Below are positions 16,940-25,819 of a stretch of DNA of 64,000 bases, piece after piece (the stretch's first letter is position 1; the number at the start of each line of letters is the position of its first letter). A program made the position numbers and the translations under genes. The stretch spans positions 1 to 64,000 of the forward strand of contig NZ_FCNW02000004.1 of NCBI RefSeq assembly GCF_001544475.1. The letters are read 5' to 3'. Below the pieces are notes generated by a model that had not been told where the DNA came from, made no database searches, and was given only the letters and a program-made list of their open reading frames with translations. This DNA is from Caballeronia humi (GTDB lineage: Bacteria; Pseudomonadota; Gammaproteobacteria; Burkholderiales; Burkholderiaceae).

Positions 16940-17404
16940 ATGAACGATCTCGACAAAATCGACCGCGCCATTCTGGCCGCGGTTCAGCAGGACGGCCGCA
17001 TTCCCATCGCGAAACTGGCCGAACGCGTGGGCTTGAGCGAGACACCCTGCGCGCGGCGCCTCAAGCGGCTCGAAAGCGATGGGTTCATCGGCGGATATCG
17101 GGCAGTGCTGTCGAGGAAGGCGCTCGACATCGGCGTGATCGCGTTCGCGCAGGTGCGTTTCAGCATCCACGACCGGGCGCTGTCGGATCGTTTCGAGCGC
17201 GAGATTCAGGGGATCGCACGGATCGTGTCGTGTCACAACATCTCGGGCAGCGCGGATTATCTGCTGCAAGTCGCGGCGCGCGATCTCGATGAGTACGGCT
17301 TGTTCATGCGTGACGTGCTGCGCGCGCTGCCGGGAGTGACGGCGGTGGAGTCGATGCTGTCGTTGCGGGAGGTGAAGCGGGATACGGGGTTGCCGTTGCT
17401 ATAG
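16940..17404 (+). CDS. Lrp/AsnC family regulator
   Basis: 154 residues. N-terminal helix-turn-helix (LDKIDRAILAAVQQDGRIPI, LAERVGLSETPCARRLKRLE), then an AsnC/RAM effector domain (VSCHNISGSADYLLQVAARD, LPGVTAVESMLSLREVKRDT). GAAGGAAA precedes the ATG at 16940. Probably controls the divergent LysE exporter in response to an amino acid. Confidence 0.92.
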   Translation: MNDLDKIDRAILAAVQQDGRIPIAKLAERVGLSETPCARRLKRLESDGFIGGYRAVLSRKALDIGVIAFAQVRFSIHDRALSDRFEREIQGIARIVSCHNISGSADYLLQVAARDLDEYGLFMRDVLRALPGVTAVESMLSLREVKRDTGLPLL

Positions 17405-17494
17405 ATAATGGCCCTTGTGAGGGCCTTAATAGGGACTAATAGCTCGCATGAGGGCTTTTATTGGTCATCGTTTATCTGTCGACTATAATGGCCC
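17405..17494. repeat. duplicated ATAATGGCCC element and palindrome before hipB
   Basis: ATAATGGCCC occurs at 17405-17414 and again exactly 80 bases later at 17485-17494. The first copy is half of GGCCCT-TGTG-AGGGCC (17410-17425), and AGGGC recurs at 17451. The second copy overlaps the TATAAT of the likely hipB promoter. HipB antitoxins repress their own promoter at such repeats in known systems; assignment here is inference. Confidence 0.5.
17461..17489 (+). promoter_or_regulatory. hipB promoter, probably leaderless
   Basis: A perfect TATAAT at 17484-17489 is preceded at 17 bases by TTGGTC (17461-17466, three of six consensus). Seven bases after the -10 comes the ATG at 17497, so transcription would start at or next to the A of the start codon. 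Confidence 0.5.
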
Positions 17495-17496
17495 AC

Positions 17497-17865
17497 ATGG
17501 AGCCTACTAAGTCACTTAAAAGCCCATCCAAGGGCCGTAAAGTTGAGAGACCGCTTCCGATTCCTGTCCAGCGCGCCCTCACGAAGCTCGGCGACGATAT
17601 CAATCGCGCGCGCCGTCGGCGGGGGCTGACACAGCAGTCGCTTGCCGAACGCATCGGTGCGAGTCTCAACACGGTCAAGCGATTGGAAAGCGGCGACCCC
17701 CGCGTGCAACTGCATTTTCTGGCGCGAGCGCTCCATCTCTTCGGCGAGTTGCAGCGCTTGAACGACCTTCTGGACAGCGGCAAGGATGACGTCGGCCTCG
17801 CCTTGATGGACGAAAAGCTGCCGCAGCGTGTGCGGACCGCCAAAAAGTCCCGCAACGCATTCTGA
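17497..17865 (+). CDS. hipB: HipB-like antitoxin, helix-turn-helix (XRE) protein
   Basis: 122 residues from ATG 17497 (MEPTKSLK). An XRE-type helix-turn-helix is clear: GDDINRARRRRGLTQQSLAE then RIGASLNTVKRLESGDPRVQ. Small basic DNA-binding proteins of this kind are the antitoxin and repressor partner of HipA kinases. The hipA frame follows eight bases downstream, which supports the pairing. Upstream in-frame TTG 17461 and ATG 17488 are alternatives, but the promoter fits 17497. Confidence 0.8.
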   Translation: MEPTKSLKSPSKGRKVERPLPIPVQRALTKLGDDINRARRRRGLTQQSLAERIGASLNTVKRLESGDPRVQLHFLARALHLFGELQRLNDLLDSGKDDVGLALMDEKLPQRVRTAKKSRNAF

Positions 17866-17873
17866 TCGACGCC

Positions 17874-19185
17874 ATGAAATCCAAGATCGCAAAGTCCGGG
17901 AAGCCCGGCATCAGTTCATCGCTCGAGGTTCACCTCGGTGCAGAGGGAACTCCCGTCGGGCATCTGAATTACGTCAGTCAGGGGCGTCGTGAAGTGTCGC
18001 AATTCGCCTATGACGATTCGTGGCTGCTGAATCCGGACCGTTTTGAGATATCGCCCGACTTGCCGCTGGAGCCGGGCTATGCGCCCCGCCGGGCGCCGAA
18101 CGCGGTCGATTCCGTGTTTCATTTCGCGCTGGCTGATACGGCCCCGGACGCTTGGGGACGTCGCGTCATCGAACGCACGCATGCTCGGGCCCGCAAGGCA
18201 AACCCTGCGTTGCCCCCCCTGAACGAGCTGGGATTATCTGTGCGCCGTCGACGATTTCAGCCGCATCGGCGCGTTGCGGTTCTGCCAGAAAGGCACCTAT
18301 CTGCGAACGGTCGAGAACGGCCGCCGCAAGACGCCGCCGCTGATTGAACTCGAGCGGATGTATCAGGCCACGCGCGCTGTCGAAACGGCAACGGAAACCG
18401 CCGAAGACCTGCGCTATCTGCAAGGCAAGGGCACATCGCTTGGCGGGATGCGGCCCAAATGTACCGTGCTCGACGAGAACGGCAAGCTCGCGATCGGCAA
18501 GTTTCCCAGCGTGAGCGACACCATCGGCGTGACACGTGCCGAAGTGCTGGCGCTGCGACTCGCACGTCGCGCGGGCATCGCGGCGGCGCATGCCCGGTGC
18601 GTCGCGCTCGGCGATACGCCGGTCGCGCTGATCGAACGCTTCGACCGTGGAACCGGCGACCTGCGGATTCCATATTTGTCCGCCGCGTCGATGCTTCAGG
18701 CGTCGCGGCTCGACGTCCACGCATATACCGAAATCGTCGATGTGATGCGCCAGAAGTGCTCGCATCCCGCCGATGATGCCCAGCAACTCTGGCGCCGTCT
18801 CGCATTCAACCTGCTCATCACCAACACGGACGATCATCTGCAAAACCTCGGGTTTCTTTACGACGGCGATGGGCTCTGGCGTCTTTCGCCTGCCTTCGAT
18901 TTGAACCCGATGCCGGGCAAATTGCGCGAGTCCAAGACGTGGCTGACGGAGGATTCGGGACCGGTCGAGTCAATCGAGATGCTGCTCGACGCGTGCGCGT
19001 ACTTTTCGCTCACCGTCGAAGAAGCCAAGGTTGTGCTCACCGAAGTGCTCGACGCCGTATCAGACTGGAGAAAAGTTGCGGTCATGCCCGAAGTCGGTCT
19101 GACCGCCCGCGAACTGGACGACTTCGAGGACGCTTTTGACCACCCCGAAACCCAAAAAGCTCGCAAGCTTGTCTACACAAGCTGA
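17874..19185 (+). pseudogene. hipA: HipA-family Ser/Thr kinase toxin gene, frameshifted
   Basis: The N-terminal HipA subdomain is read from 17874 (VHLGAEGTPVGHLNYV, DTAPDAWGRRVIER, LPPLNEL). The rest runs in the +1 frame from about 18232 to the TGA at 19183-19185 (DYLCAVDDFSRIGALRF, GGMRPKCTVLD with the Gly loop, catalytic Lys in LAIGKFPS, catalytic loop LITNTDDHLQNLGF and SPAFDLNP). One extra G in CTGGGAT at 18229-18232 explains the shift. All kinase motifs are present downstream, so the lesion is recent or a sequencing error. HipA kinases phosphorylate glutamyl-tRNA synthetase in E. coli; the target here is unknown. A HutC operator overlaps the 3' end. Confidence 0.8.
19168..19181 (-). promoter_or_regulatory. 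HutC operator 1 of hutU (inside the hipA 3' end)
   Basis: The minus strand reads CTTGTGTAGACAAG, one base from the site at 46921 type CTTGTATAGACAAG. It holds the GT-N-TA-N-AC core known for the HutC branch of GntR regulators. Centre to centre it is 65 bp from the second site. Confidence 0.65.
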
Positions 19186-19232
19186 CCGCCAGCTCACACA
19201 CATAACAACGGGTAATCCCCAATTCACCCAAA

Positions 19233-19246
19233 GTTGTATATACAAG
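19233..19246 (+). promoter_or_regulatory. HutC operator 2 of hutU
   Basis: GTTGTATATACAAG is nearly palindromic, with the GT-N-TA-N-AC core, 68 bases before the hutU start codon. Confidence 0.75.
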
Positions 19247-19313
19247 ACCATGCGTTTTAGCAGAGCCGTCTGATCCCAGCCGGCCTACCCACCCATAAAA
19301 CGCAGGAGTTCGT

Positions 19314-21002
19314 GTGGACCAATCCTCTCGTTTTCGCGATGTCGAAATCCGCGCGCCGCGCGGCACCACGCTCAACGCCAAAAGCTGGCTGACCGAAGCG
19401 CCGCTGCGCATGCTGATGAACAATCTCGATCCCGAAGTCGCCGAGAATCCGAAGGAGCTGGTGGTGTACGGCGGTATCGGCCGGGCGGCGCGCGACTGGG
19501 CGTGCTACGACAAGATCGTCGAGACGCTCAAGCGCCTCGAAGCCGATGAAACGCTGCTCGTGCAGTCGGGCAAGCCGGTCGGCGTGTTCAAGACGCACGA
19601 AAACGCGCCGCGCGTGCTGATCGCGAACTCGAATCTCGTCCCGCACTGGGCAAGCTGGGAGCATTTCAACGAACTCGACGCCCGCGGCCTCGCCATGTAC
19701 GGCCAGATGACGGCTGGTAGCTGGATCTACATCGGCAGCCAGGGGATCGTGCAAGGCACCTACGAGACCTTCGTCGAAGCCGGACGCCAGCACTACGGCG
19801 GCGACCTGAAAGGCCGCTGGGTGCTGACTGCCGGCCTCGGCGGCATGGGCGGCGCGCAACCGCTCGCGGCGACGCTCGCCGGCGCCTGTTCGCTCAATAT
19901 CGAATGCCAGCAGAGCCGCATCGATTTCCGCCTGAAGACGCGCTACGTCGACGAGCAGGCCACCGATCTCGACGACGCCCTTGCACGCATCGAGCGCTAC
20001 ACGTCGGAAGGCCGCGCGATGTCGATCGCGCTGTGCGCCAACGCCGCCGACGTTCTACCGGAACTCGTGCGCCGCGGCGTGCGCCCCGACATGGTCACCG
20101 ACCAGACGAGCGCGCACGATCCGCTCAACGGCTATCTGCCGATTGGCTGGACCTGGGCGCAATACCGCGACCGGGCGCAAAGCGACGCGGCGGGCACGGT
20201 GAAGGCGGCGAAGCAATCGATGGCGGAGCACGTCCGCGCGATGCTCGCGTTCCAGCAGCAGGGCGTCCCGACCTTCGACTACGGCAATAACATCCGCCAG
20301 ATGGCGAAGGAAGAGGGCGTCGAAAACGCGTTCGACTTCCCCGGCTTCGTGCCGGCGTATATCCGGCCGCTCTTTTGCCGCGGCGTCGGGCCGTTCCGCT
20401 GGGCGGCGCTCTCGGGCGATCCGCAAGACATCTACAAGACCGACGCGAAGGTCAAGGAACTGATCCCCGACGACGACCACCTGCACCGCTGGCTCGACAT
20501 GGCGCGCGAACGCATCAGCTTCCAGGGCTTGCCGGCGCGCATCTGCTGGGTCGGGCTCGGCCAGCGCGCGAAGCTCGGCCTCGCGTTCAACGAGATGGTG
20601 CGGAGCGGCGAGTTGTCGGCGCCGGTCGTGATCGGGCGCGATCACCTCGATTCCGGTTCGGTCGCAAGCCCGAATCGCGAGACGGAATCGATGCAGGACG
20701 GCTCGGACGCGGTCTCCGACTGGCCGCTCCTGAACGCGCTCCTGAACACCGCGAGCGGCGCGACGTGGGTGTCGATCCATCATGGCGGCGGCGTCGGCAT
20801 GGGCTTTTCGCAGCACGCGGGCGTCGTGATCGTCTGCGACGGCACCGATGAAGCCGCCGCGCGCATCGCCCGGGTGCTCCACAACGATCCGGCGACGGGC
20901 GTCATGCGCCACGCGGACGCGGGCTACGACATCGCCGTGGACTGCGCGCGCGAAAAGGGGCTCGATCTGCCGATGATCGAAGGCGCGGTTCCGAAGAAGT
21001 AG
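19314..21002 (+). CDS. hutU: urocanate hydratase
   Basis: 562 residues, usual length. Converts urocanate to 4-imidazolone-5-propionate using tightly bound NAD+. Family stretches include [15 protein letters not shown], the Rossmann region [45 protein letters not shown] with the conserved Cys, and [15 protein letters not shown]. The start is GTG at 19314, with CAGGAG six bases ahead. First gene of the hutUI unit, with two HutC operators upstream. Confidence 0.98.
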   Translation: MDQSSRFRDVEIRAPRGTTLNAKSWLTEAPLRMLMNNLDPEVAENPKELVVYGGIGRAARDWACYDKIVETLKRLEADETLLVQSGKPVGVFKTHENAPRVLIANSNLVPHWASWEHFNELDARGLAMYGQMTAGSWIYIGSQGIVQGTYETFVEAGRQHYGGDLKGRWVLTAGLGGMGGAQPLAATLAGACSLNIECQQSRIDFRLKTRYVDEQATDLDDALARIERYTSEGRAMSIALCANAADVLPELVRRGVRPDMVTDQTSAHDPLNGYLPIGWTWAQYRDRAQSDAAGTVKAAKQSMAEHVRAMLAFQQQGVPTFDYGNNIRQMAKEEGVENAFDFPGFVPAYIRPLFCRGVGPFRWAALSGDPQDIYKTDAKVKELIPDDDHLHRWLDMARERISFQGLPARICWVGLGQRAKLGLAFNEMVRSGELSAPVVIGRDHLDSGSVASPNRETESMQDGSDAVSDWPLLNALLNTASGATWVSIHHGGGVGMGFSQHAGVVIVCDGTDEAAARIARVLHNDPATGVMRHADAGYDIAVDCAREKGLDLPMIEGAVPKK

Positions 21003-21008
21003 GCCGCG

Positions 21009-22214
21009 ATGAAACGACTCTGGCAACACTGCCACGCCGCGACGATGCAGGGCGGCGCCTATTCGATCATCGAGGACGCGGCGATCCTGACGGACGGCGG
21101 GCGGATCGAGTGGATCGGTCCGCGCGGTTCGGTGCCGGCGCACGCCGCGCATGAACTGGTCGACCTGGAGGGCGCGTGGGTGACGCCCGGTTTCGTCGAT
21201 TGCCATACGCATCTGGTGTTCGGCGGCGATCGCAGCGGCGAATTCGAGCAGCGTCTGCAGGGCGTGAGCTATGCGGAGATCGCGGCGCAGGGCGGCGGTA
21301 TCGCGAGCACGGTGCGTGCGACGCGCGAGGCGAGCGAGGACGCGCTTTTCGAAAGCGCTCGCCTGCGCGCGCTAAGTTTCCTGCGCGAAGGCGTGACGAC
21401 GATCGAAGTGAAGTCGGGCTACGGTCTCGATCTGGTCAATGAACGCAAGATGCTGGCAGTCGCGCGGCGGCTCGCGAAAGAACTCCCGCTGACGGTGCGC
21501 GCGACGTGTCTCGCCGCGCATGCGTTGCCGCCGGAATACGCGAACCGCGCAGACGATTACATTGCTTATATCTGCACGGACTTGCTGCCGGCGCTGGCAA
21601 AGGAAGGCCTGGTCGATGCCGTCGATGCCTTTTGCGAGCACCTTGCGTTTTCGCCGGCGCAGGTCGAGCGCGTGTTCGCGACAGCGCGCGAGCTCGGCCT
21701 GCCGGTGAAGCTGCACGCGGAGCAGTTGTCGTCGCTGCATGGGTCGTCGCTGGCGGCGCGCTACGGGGCGTTGTCGGCCGATCATCTCGAATACATGACC
21801 GACGACGACGCCATCGCGATGGCGCAGGCTGGCACCGTCGCCGTGCTGCTGCCCGGAGCGTTCTACATGCTACGCGAAACGCAATTGCCGCCGATCGACG
21901 CGCTGCGCCGTCATGGCGTGCCGATCGCGCTCGCAAGCGATTTGAACCCGGGGACGTCGCCGGCGCTGTCGGTGCGCCTGATGCTGAACATGGGCTGCAC
22001 GCTCTTTCGGATGACGCCGGAAGAGACGCTCGCCGGCGTCACGATCCACGCGGCGCGGGCGCTCGGGATGCACAACACGCACGGCTCGCTCGAAGCAGGC
22101 AAGGCGGCGGATTTCGTTGCGTGGCGCATCGGCCGGCCGGCGGAACTGGCTTACTGGCTCGGCGGAGATTTGCGAAAGCGCGTGGTGCGGGGCGGACAGG
22201 AAATCCGCGCTTGA
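21009..22214 (+). CDS. hutI: imidazolonepropionase
   Basis: 401 residues, amidohydrolase superfamily. Hydrolyses imidazolone-5-propionate to N-formimidoyl-L-glutamate. Metal ligands are visible in [12 protein letters not shown], with later [17 protein letters not shown] and [10 protein letters not shown]. It starts six bases after hutU and is co-transcribed. The next enzyme, HutF, is in the other hut locus at 49.7 kb. A terminator follows. Confidence 0.97.
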   Translation: MKRLWQHCHAATMQGGAYSIIEDAAILTDGGRIEWIGPRGSVPAHAAHELVDLEGAWVTPGFVDCHTHLVFGGDRSGEFEQRLQGVSYAEIAAQGGGIASTVRATREASEDALFESARLRALSFLREGVTTIEVKSGYGLDLVNERKMLAVARRLAKELPLTVRATCLAAHALPPEYANRADDYIAYICTDLLPALAKEGLVDAVDAFCEHLAFSPAQVERVFATARELGLPVKLHAEQLSSLHGSSLAARYGALSADHLEYMTDDDAIAMAQAGTVAVLLPGAFYMLRETQLPPIDALRRHGVPIALASDLNPGTSPALSVRLMLNMGCTLFRMTPEETLAGVTIHAARALGMHNTHGSLEAGKAADFVAWRIGRPAELAYWLGGDLRKRVVRGGQEIRA

Positions 22215-22220
22215 TGTGCA

Positions 22221-22260
22221 AAAAAAGCCTCGTCAGGACATTCCCGACGAGGCTTTGTTT
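22221..22260. terminator. bidirectional terminator between hutI and the GlsB-like gene
   Basis: AAAGCCTCGTC and GACGAGGCTTT form an 11-bp perfect stem with an 11-base loop. A and T tracts flank both sides, so it can end hutUI and the convergent small membrane protein gene alike. Confidence 0.85.
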
Positions 22261-22275
22261 CGATTCAGGAAGCGC

Positions 22276-22530
22276 TTACGCGCGGCGTTTCGTGAAAAGG
22301 CCCCACAACACGAGCAGAATGATCGCGCCGATCACCGAAGCGATCCAGCCCGCCGGTTGTCCCGGCTGATACCAGCCGAGCGCGCGCCCGACGTAGCCCG
22401 CGATCAGCGATCCGGCAATCCCGAGCACGATGGTGAGGATCCATCCCATGCTGTCGTCGCCCGGCTTGACCGCGCGCGCGATAAGACCCACGACCAGTCC
22501 GACGATCAAAGTCCCGATGAATGCGAACAT
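22276..22530 (-). CDS. GlsB/YeaQ/YmgE family small membrane protein
   Basis: 84 residues with three glycine-rich membrane segments: IGTLIVGLVVGLIARAV, GWILTIVLGIAGSLIAGYVG and GWIASVIGAIILLVLWGLF. Members are linked to stress response and are sometimes called transglycosylase-associated proteins; the biochemical role is unknown. GGAGAGAAG precedes the ATG at 22530. Confidence 0.88.
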   Translation of the reverse strand: MFAFIGTLIVGLVVGLIARAVKPGDDSMGWILTIVLGIAGSLIAGYVGRALGWYQPGQPAGWIASVIGAIILLVLWGLFTKRRA

Positions 22531-22734
22531 GCGCTTCTCTCCTTACAGAGGGTGGCTGCGGCCGGGCGGGTCCCGGCACATGCAAATTAGCACGGCAGCC
22601 GTAGTTTGGGTATGACGCAAGGGCACGGTTCGTGCCCGGGACCTCATCCAGATGGCTAACGCTGGCTCGAACACCGTGCGTTCAGGAACGCGCAGGGTAA
22701 AATTCGCCGCACCTATCTCGCAAATGCCCTCGAC

Positions 22735-23220
22735 ATGACAGACACCGCACCCGACCACACTGACGACGCCATCCACGAAGACCGCCTGTGGCGCGACGAC
22801 GGCTGGACCGCGCGCGTGATCAAGAATGAAGACGACGACGGCTGGGCCGTCGAGATGATCAAGGACGGCGAGGCGGAGCCCGCGCTCGTCGGCCCGTGGA
22901 CGATGGGCCGCGACAAGAAGAACCCCAAGCCGCTCGATGCCAATGCGTTCCGCACGCTGGTAAAAACCGCCTCCGAAGTGCTGCGCCGCCACGAGCAGCA
23001 GCGCCACGCGATGCTGCACAAGAACGTCGCGGTGACGGTGCGCGGGGAAGATGTGACGGTGACGCTCGACATCGTCCCGGATGAAGACGATCCCTACGCC
23101 GATCTCAAGGCGTTCGACGCCTTCGGCGCGCAACTCGCACAGGTGCGCGTGTCGGCGGCGTTCAAGCTGACCAAGGCGAGCGCCGAGTCGTGGGTCGAAA
23201 ACGAATATCGCAAGCCCTGA
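22735..23220 (+). CDS. conserved hypothetical protein
   Basis: 161 residues, acidic and soluble, without signal peptide. Middle part WTARVIKNEDDDGWAVEMIK, GPWTMGRDKKNPKPLD and LRRHEQQRHAMLHKNVAV; C terminus AFKLTKASAESWVENEYRKP. The even, high-GC coding pattern supports a real gene. I know of no function. It converges on the acyltransferase gene downstream. Confidence 0.75.
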   Translation: MTDTAPDHTDDAIHEDRLWRDDGWTARVIKNEDDDGWAVEMIKDGEAEPALVGPWTMGRDKKNPKPLDANAFRTLVKTASEVLRRHEQQRHAMLHKNVAVTVRGEDVTVTLDIVPDEDDPYADLKAFDAFGAQLAQVRVSAAFKLTKASAESWVENEYRKP

Positions 23221-23229
23221 ACTTCGCGC

Positions 23230-24105
23230 TCAATAAACCGCGGCCAGCCCCTCTGGCCGATGCTTGAAGCGCCGATGCACCCAGTAGTACTGGTCCGGAA
23301 AGCGCAGCACCTGCGTTTCAAGGAATGCGTTCATGCGGCGGGCGTCGACGGCATCGTCGTTCGAGGGGAAATCCGCGAGCGGTTCGAAAATCGTCATCTT
23401 GTAGCCGCGATAGTCCGGCAACACTTCCGTCACGAACGGCACGACGCGCGCGCCGCCGAGCCGCGCGAGCCGCGACACCGACGTCAGCGTGCACGCTTCG
23501 ACGCCAAAAAATGGCACGAACACCGAATTCTCGATGCCGTGATCCATGTCGGCGGCGAGCATCACCGATTTGCCGGCGCGCAAAAGCCGCAACACCGCGC
23601 GCGCGCTGTCGCCGCGTTTCACCATGTCGGCGCCGAAGCGGCCGCGCTGGGTCGTCGCGAGTGCGCAGAGGCGCGTGTCCTTCATCGGCGTGTAGAGCGA
23701 GGTGATCGGCTGCTTTGTCGAATACAGCATGCAGCCCATCTCGATCGCGACGAAGTGAAAGCCCATGAAGATGGTGGGCGGCGCGTTGGGATCGTCGAGG
23801 TCGATGTGGCTTTCAAGCTCCACCAGCTTTTCGATCGAACGTGCCGAACCGAACCACTGCACGCCGCGCTCGACGTAGCTGCGCACCACATGACGGAAAT
23901 TCGCGCGGCCGAGCGCCTCGTAATCGGCGTCGGACCGGCCGGGGAAGCAGAGCCTCAGATTGACGAGCGCGATGCGTTTTCGGCGGCTCGGAATCGCGAA
24001 GAGGCAGGCGCCAAGCATGCTGCCGAAGCGCGCGACGAGTCCATAGGGAAGAAGGGCAAAGCCGCGCAGCAGCCCGACGATCAGCGCAAAGCCGATTGAT
24101 TTCAC
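23230..24105 (-). CDS. LpxL/HtrB-like lysophospholipid or lipid A acyltransferase
   Basis: About 291 residues from GTG 24105, preceded by GAAGGA. The long open frame upstream to 24228 looks non-coding. An N-terminal membrane helix (IGFALIVGLLRGFALLPYG) is followed by the LpxL-family core: RKRIALVNLRLCFPG, the catalytic HFVAIE (HX4E) after FMGF, VKRGDSARAVLRLLRAGKSV, LAADMDHG and the C-terminal FPDQYYWVHRRFKHRP. Such enzymes add a secondary acyl chain to lipid A or related lipids at the inner membrane. The exact acceptor cannot be told. Confidence 0.85.
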   Translation of the reverse strand: MKSIGFALIVGLLRGFALLPYGLVARFGSMLGACLFAIPSRRKRIALVNLRLCFPGRSDADYEALGRANFRHVVRSYVERGVQWFGSARSIEKLVELESHIDLDDPNAPPTIFMGFHFVAIEMGCMLYSTKQPITSLYTPMKDTRLCALATTQRGRFGADMVKRGDSARAVLRLLRAGKSVMLAADMDHGIENSVFVPFFGVEACTLTSVSRLARLGGARVVPFVTEVLPDYRGYKMTIFEPLADFPSNDDAVDARRMNAFLETQVLRFPDQYYWVHRRFKHRPEGLAAVY

Positions 24106-24236
24106 GGAGGGTCCTTCAGCCAGCGCTCGTGAAGCGCTGACGGGGCGGAAGCGAAAGCTTCGTCGATCGGCACGGCCTGCAATGCCGCGGATGAACCGGC
24201 ATGATCTCACGAAGCGCGCCCCGCCCACGGAACTAT

Positions 24237-24251
24237 GTGTAATGGTTACAC
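24237..24251. promoter_or_regulatory. perfect inverted repeat before the YCII gene
   Basis: GTGTAA-TGG-TTACAC is a 6-bp perfect palindrome. It contains TGTAAT, a five-of-six match to a -10 element, about 90 bases before the gene at 24334. No matching -35 is seen, so the promoter reading is weak; an operator is possible. Confidence 0.3.
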
Positions 24252-24333
24252 TGCTCTGGCCCCGGCCTGTCTATTGCTCCTTCTTCGCCGCCGCCGTGAT
24301 AATCGGCACTTGCGCCGCCAACCGGAGACCGCC

Positions 24334-24630
24334 ATGCACTATCTGCTCATGTACGACCTCGTCCCCGATTACCTCGAACGTCGCGCGCAGTTCCGCGACG
24401 CGCATCTCACGCTCGCGTGGGAAGCCGTCGAGCGGGAGGAACTCGTGCTGGCCGGCGCGCTCGACGAGCCGGTCGATCGAGCGGTGCTCCTCTTTCACAT
24501 CGATACCCCGCAAGCCGCCGAGGATTTCGCGCGCAACGATCCGTACGTGATCAACGGGCTCGTCGCGCGCTGGCAGGTGCGCAAGTGGAATACCGTCGTC
24601 GGGTCGCGGGCGACGAATCCGCTGCGCTAG
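24334..24630 (+). CDS. YciI family protein
   Basis: 98 residues with the YCII fold: MHYLLMYDLVPDYLERRAQF, HLTLAWEAVEREELVLAGAL, LLFHIDTPQAAEDFARNDPY and the C-terminal VRKWNTVVG. Small YciI-like proteins are related to dehydrochlorinases and EthD-type domains; most have no known substrate. CGGAGA precedes the ATG at 24334. The frame upstream (hydrophobic, to 24235) is not family-like. Confidence 0.88.
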   Translation: MHYLLMYDLVPDYLERRAQFRDAHLTLAWEAVEREELVLAGALDEPVDRAVLLFHIDTPQAAEDFARNDPYVINGLVARWQVRKWNTVVGSRATNPLR

Positions 24631-24636
24631 CGGCTT

Positions 24637-25653
24637 TCAGCTTTCGTCGGCGGTTTCGGGATGCTCGTTCTCCCCGCGCTGACCGCGTCCTTTGGGTGCC
24701 GCCAGCGTACGCCGCCCCGCCGTGCGAAAGAGCCGCGTCATCGCGTCGTCCATTTGCTGCGAACGCTCGAACAAATCGGCGAGCCAGTCGACGAATACGC
24801 TCACGCGCGGCGTCGCCTGACGGCTCTTCAAAAACGCCACTGATACCTTCATCGGCATCGACTTCCACTGCGGCAGCACCTCGCGCAATTGCCCCGAACG
24901 CAGGTACGGCAGCGCCGCGATCCGCGGCGGCTGGATCAGTCCGAGGCCTTCGAGTCCGCATGCAAGGTAGGCGTGCTCGTCGGTGACCTGCACGAAACCG
25001 GGCATCTTCACGGCAACGGCCTCGCCGTCCACCTCGAAGTCGAAATCGACCGGCCTCCCGCTTTTCTCCGACACGCAATTCACGGCGACGTGGCGCGCGA
25101 GATCATCGAGCGTCTCGGGCGTGCCGTGGTGCTCCAGATAGGCGGGACTCGCGCACGTCACATGCTCGAAGCTGCCGAGCCGCCGCGCGATCAGGCCGGA
25201 GTCGGGTAGCTCGCCCAGTTGCACGCTGCAATCGACGCCCTCGCCCACGAGATCGACCGTCCGGTTGCCGATACCGATCGACAAGTCGATATGCGGATAG
25301 CGCGCATGAAAATCCGGCAGCGCGGGCACCACGAGCGACGTCGCGACGGTGTCCGGCATCTCGACGCGCAGCCGTCCGCGCAGACGGTCCTCGCCCGCGC
25401 GGAAGCCTGATTCGAGGTCGTCGATATCGGCGAGGATTTGCGCGCTGCGCTCGTAATAGGCGGCGCCATCGACGGTGAGGTTGAGCCGGCGCGTCGTGCG
25501 CGCGAGCAGTTGCACGCCGACGAGCGCTTCCAGTTGCTGGATGACGGTGGAGACGGTCGCGCGCGGCATGCCGAGCGATTCGGCGGCGCGCGAAAAGCTG
25601 TTCGTATCGACGACACGCGTAAAGACACGCATTGCATGGATGCGATCGAGCAC
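24637..25653 (-). CDS. LysR family regulator
   Basis: 338 residues. Winged helix at the N terminus (MRVFTRVVDTNSFSRAAESL, MPRATVSTVIQQLE), then a LysR substrate-binding domain of the CrgA/AaeR-like type (LRGRLRVEMPDTVATSL, GVDCSVQLGELPDSGLIAR). A charged, proline-rich C-terminal tail of about 30 residues (APKGRGQRGENEHPETADES) is unusual. Its target is unclear: the YCII gene is convergent and the MscS gene lies upstream in the same direction. Confidence 0.9.
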   Translation of the reverse strand: MLDRIHAMRVFTRVVDTNSFSRAAESLGMPRATVSTVIQQLEALVGVQLLARTTRRLNLTVDGAAYYERSAQILADIDDLESGFRAGEDRLRGRLRVEMPDTVATSLVVPALPDFHARYPHIDLSIGIGNRTVDLVGEGVDCSVQLGELPDSGLIARRLGSFEHVTCASPAYLEHHGTPETLDDLARHVAVNCVSEKSGRPVDFDFEVDGEAVAVKMPGFVQVTDEHAYLACGLEGLGLIQPPRIAALPYLRSGQLREVLPQWKSMPMKVSVAFLKSRQATPRVSVFVDWLADLFERSQQMDDAMTRLFRTAGRRTLAAPKGRGQRGENEHPETADES

Positions 25654-25819
25654 GGGAGTTCCTTTGACGATGGGTAGGCGGGCCGCCGTCCTGCGCTTCT
25701 AAAACGAAAAGCGAAAAGCGCAAAGGCCTTGGCGATGGTCACATCCTAAGCATCGGAAAAGCTCGCGTGAATACACAATAATCGCGGATTATTGCCTGTT
25801 CCTGCGCTGGGTTGCGGGC

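Noticed and set aside
17874..19185. HipBST-type natural split toxin
   Set aside because: The break lies within a conserved block, the second frame lacks a plausible start, and a single-base change restores a standard HipA.
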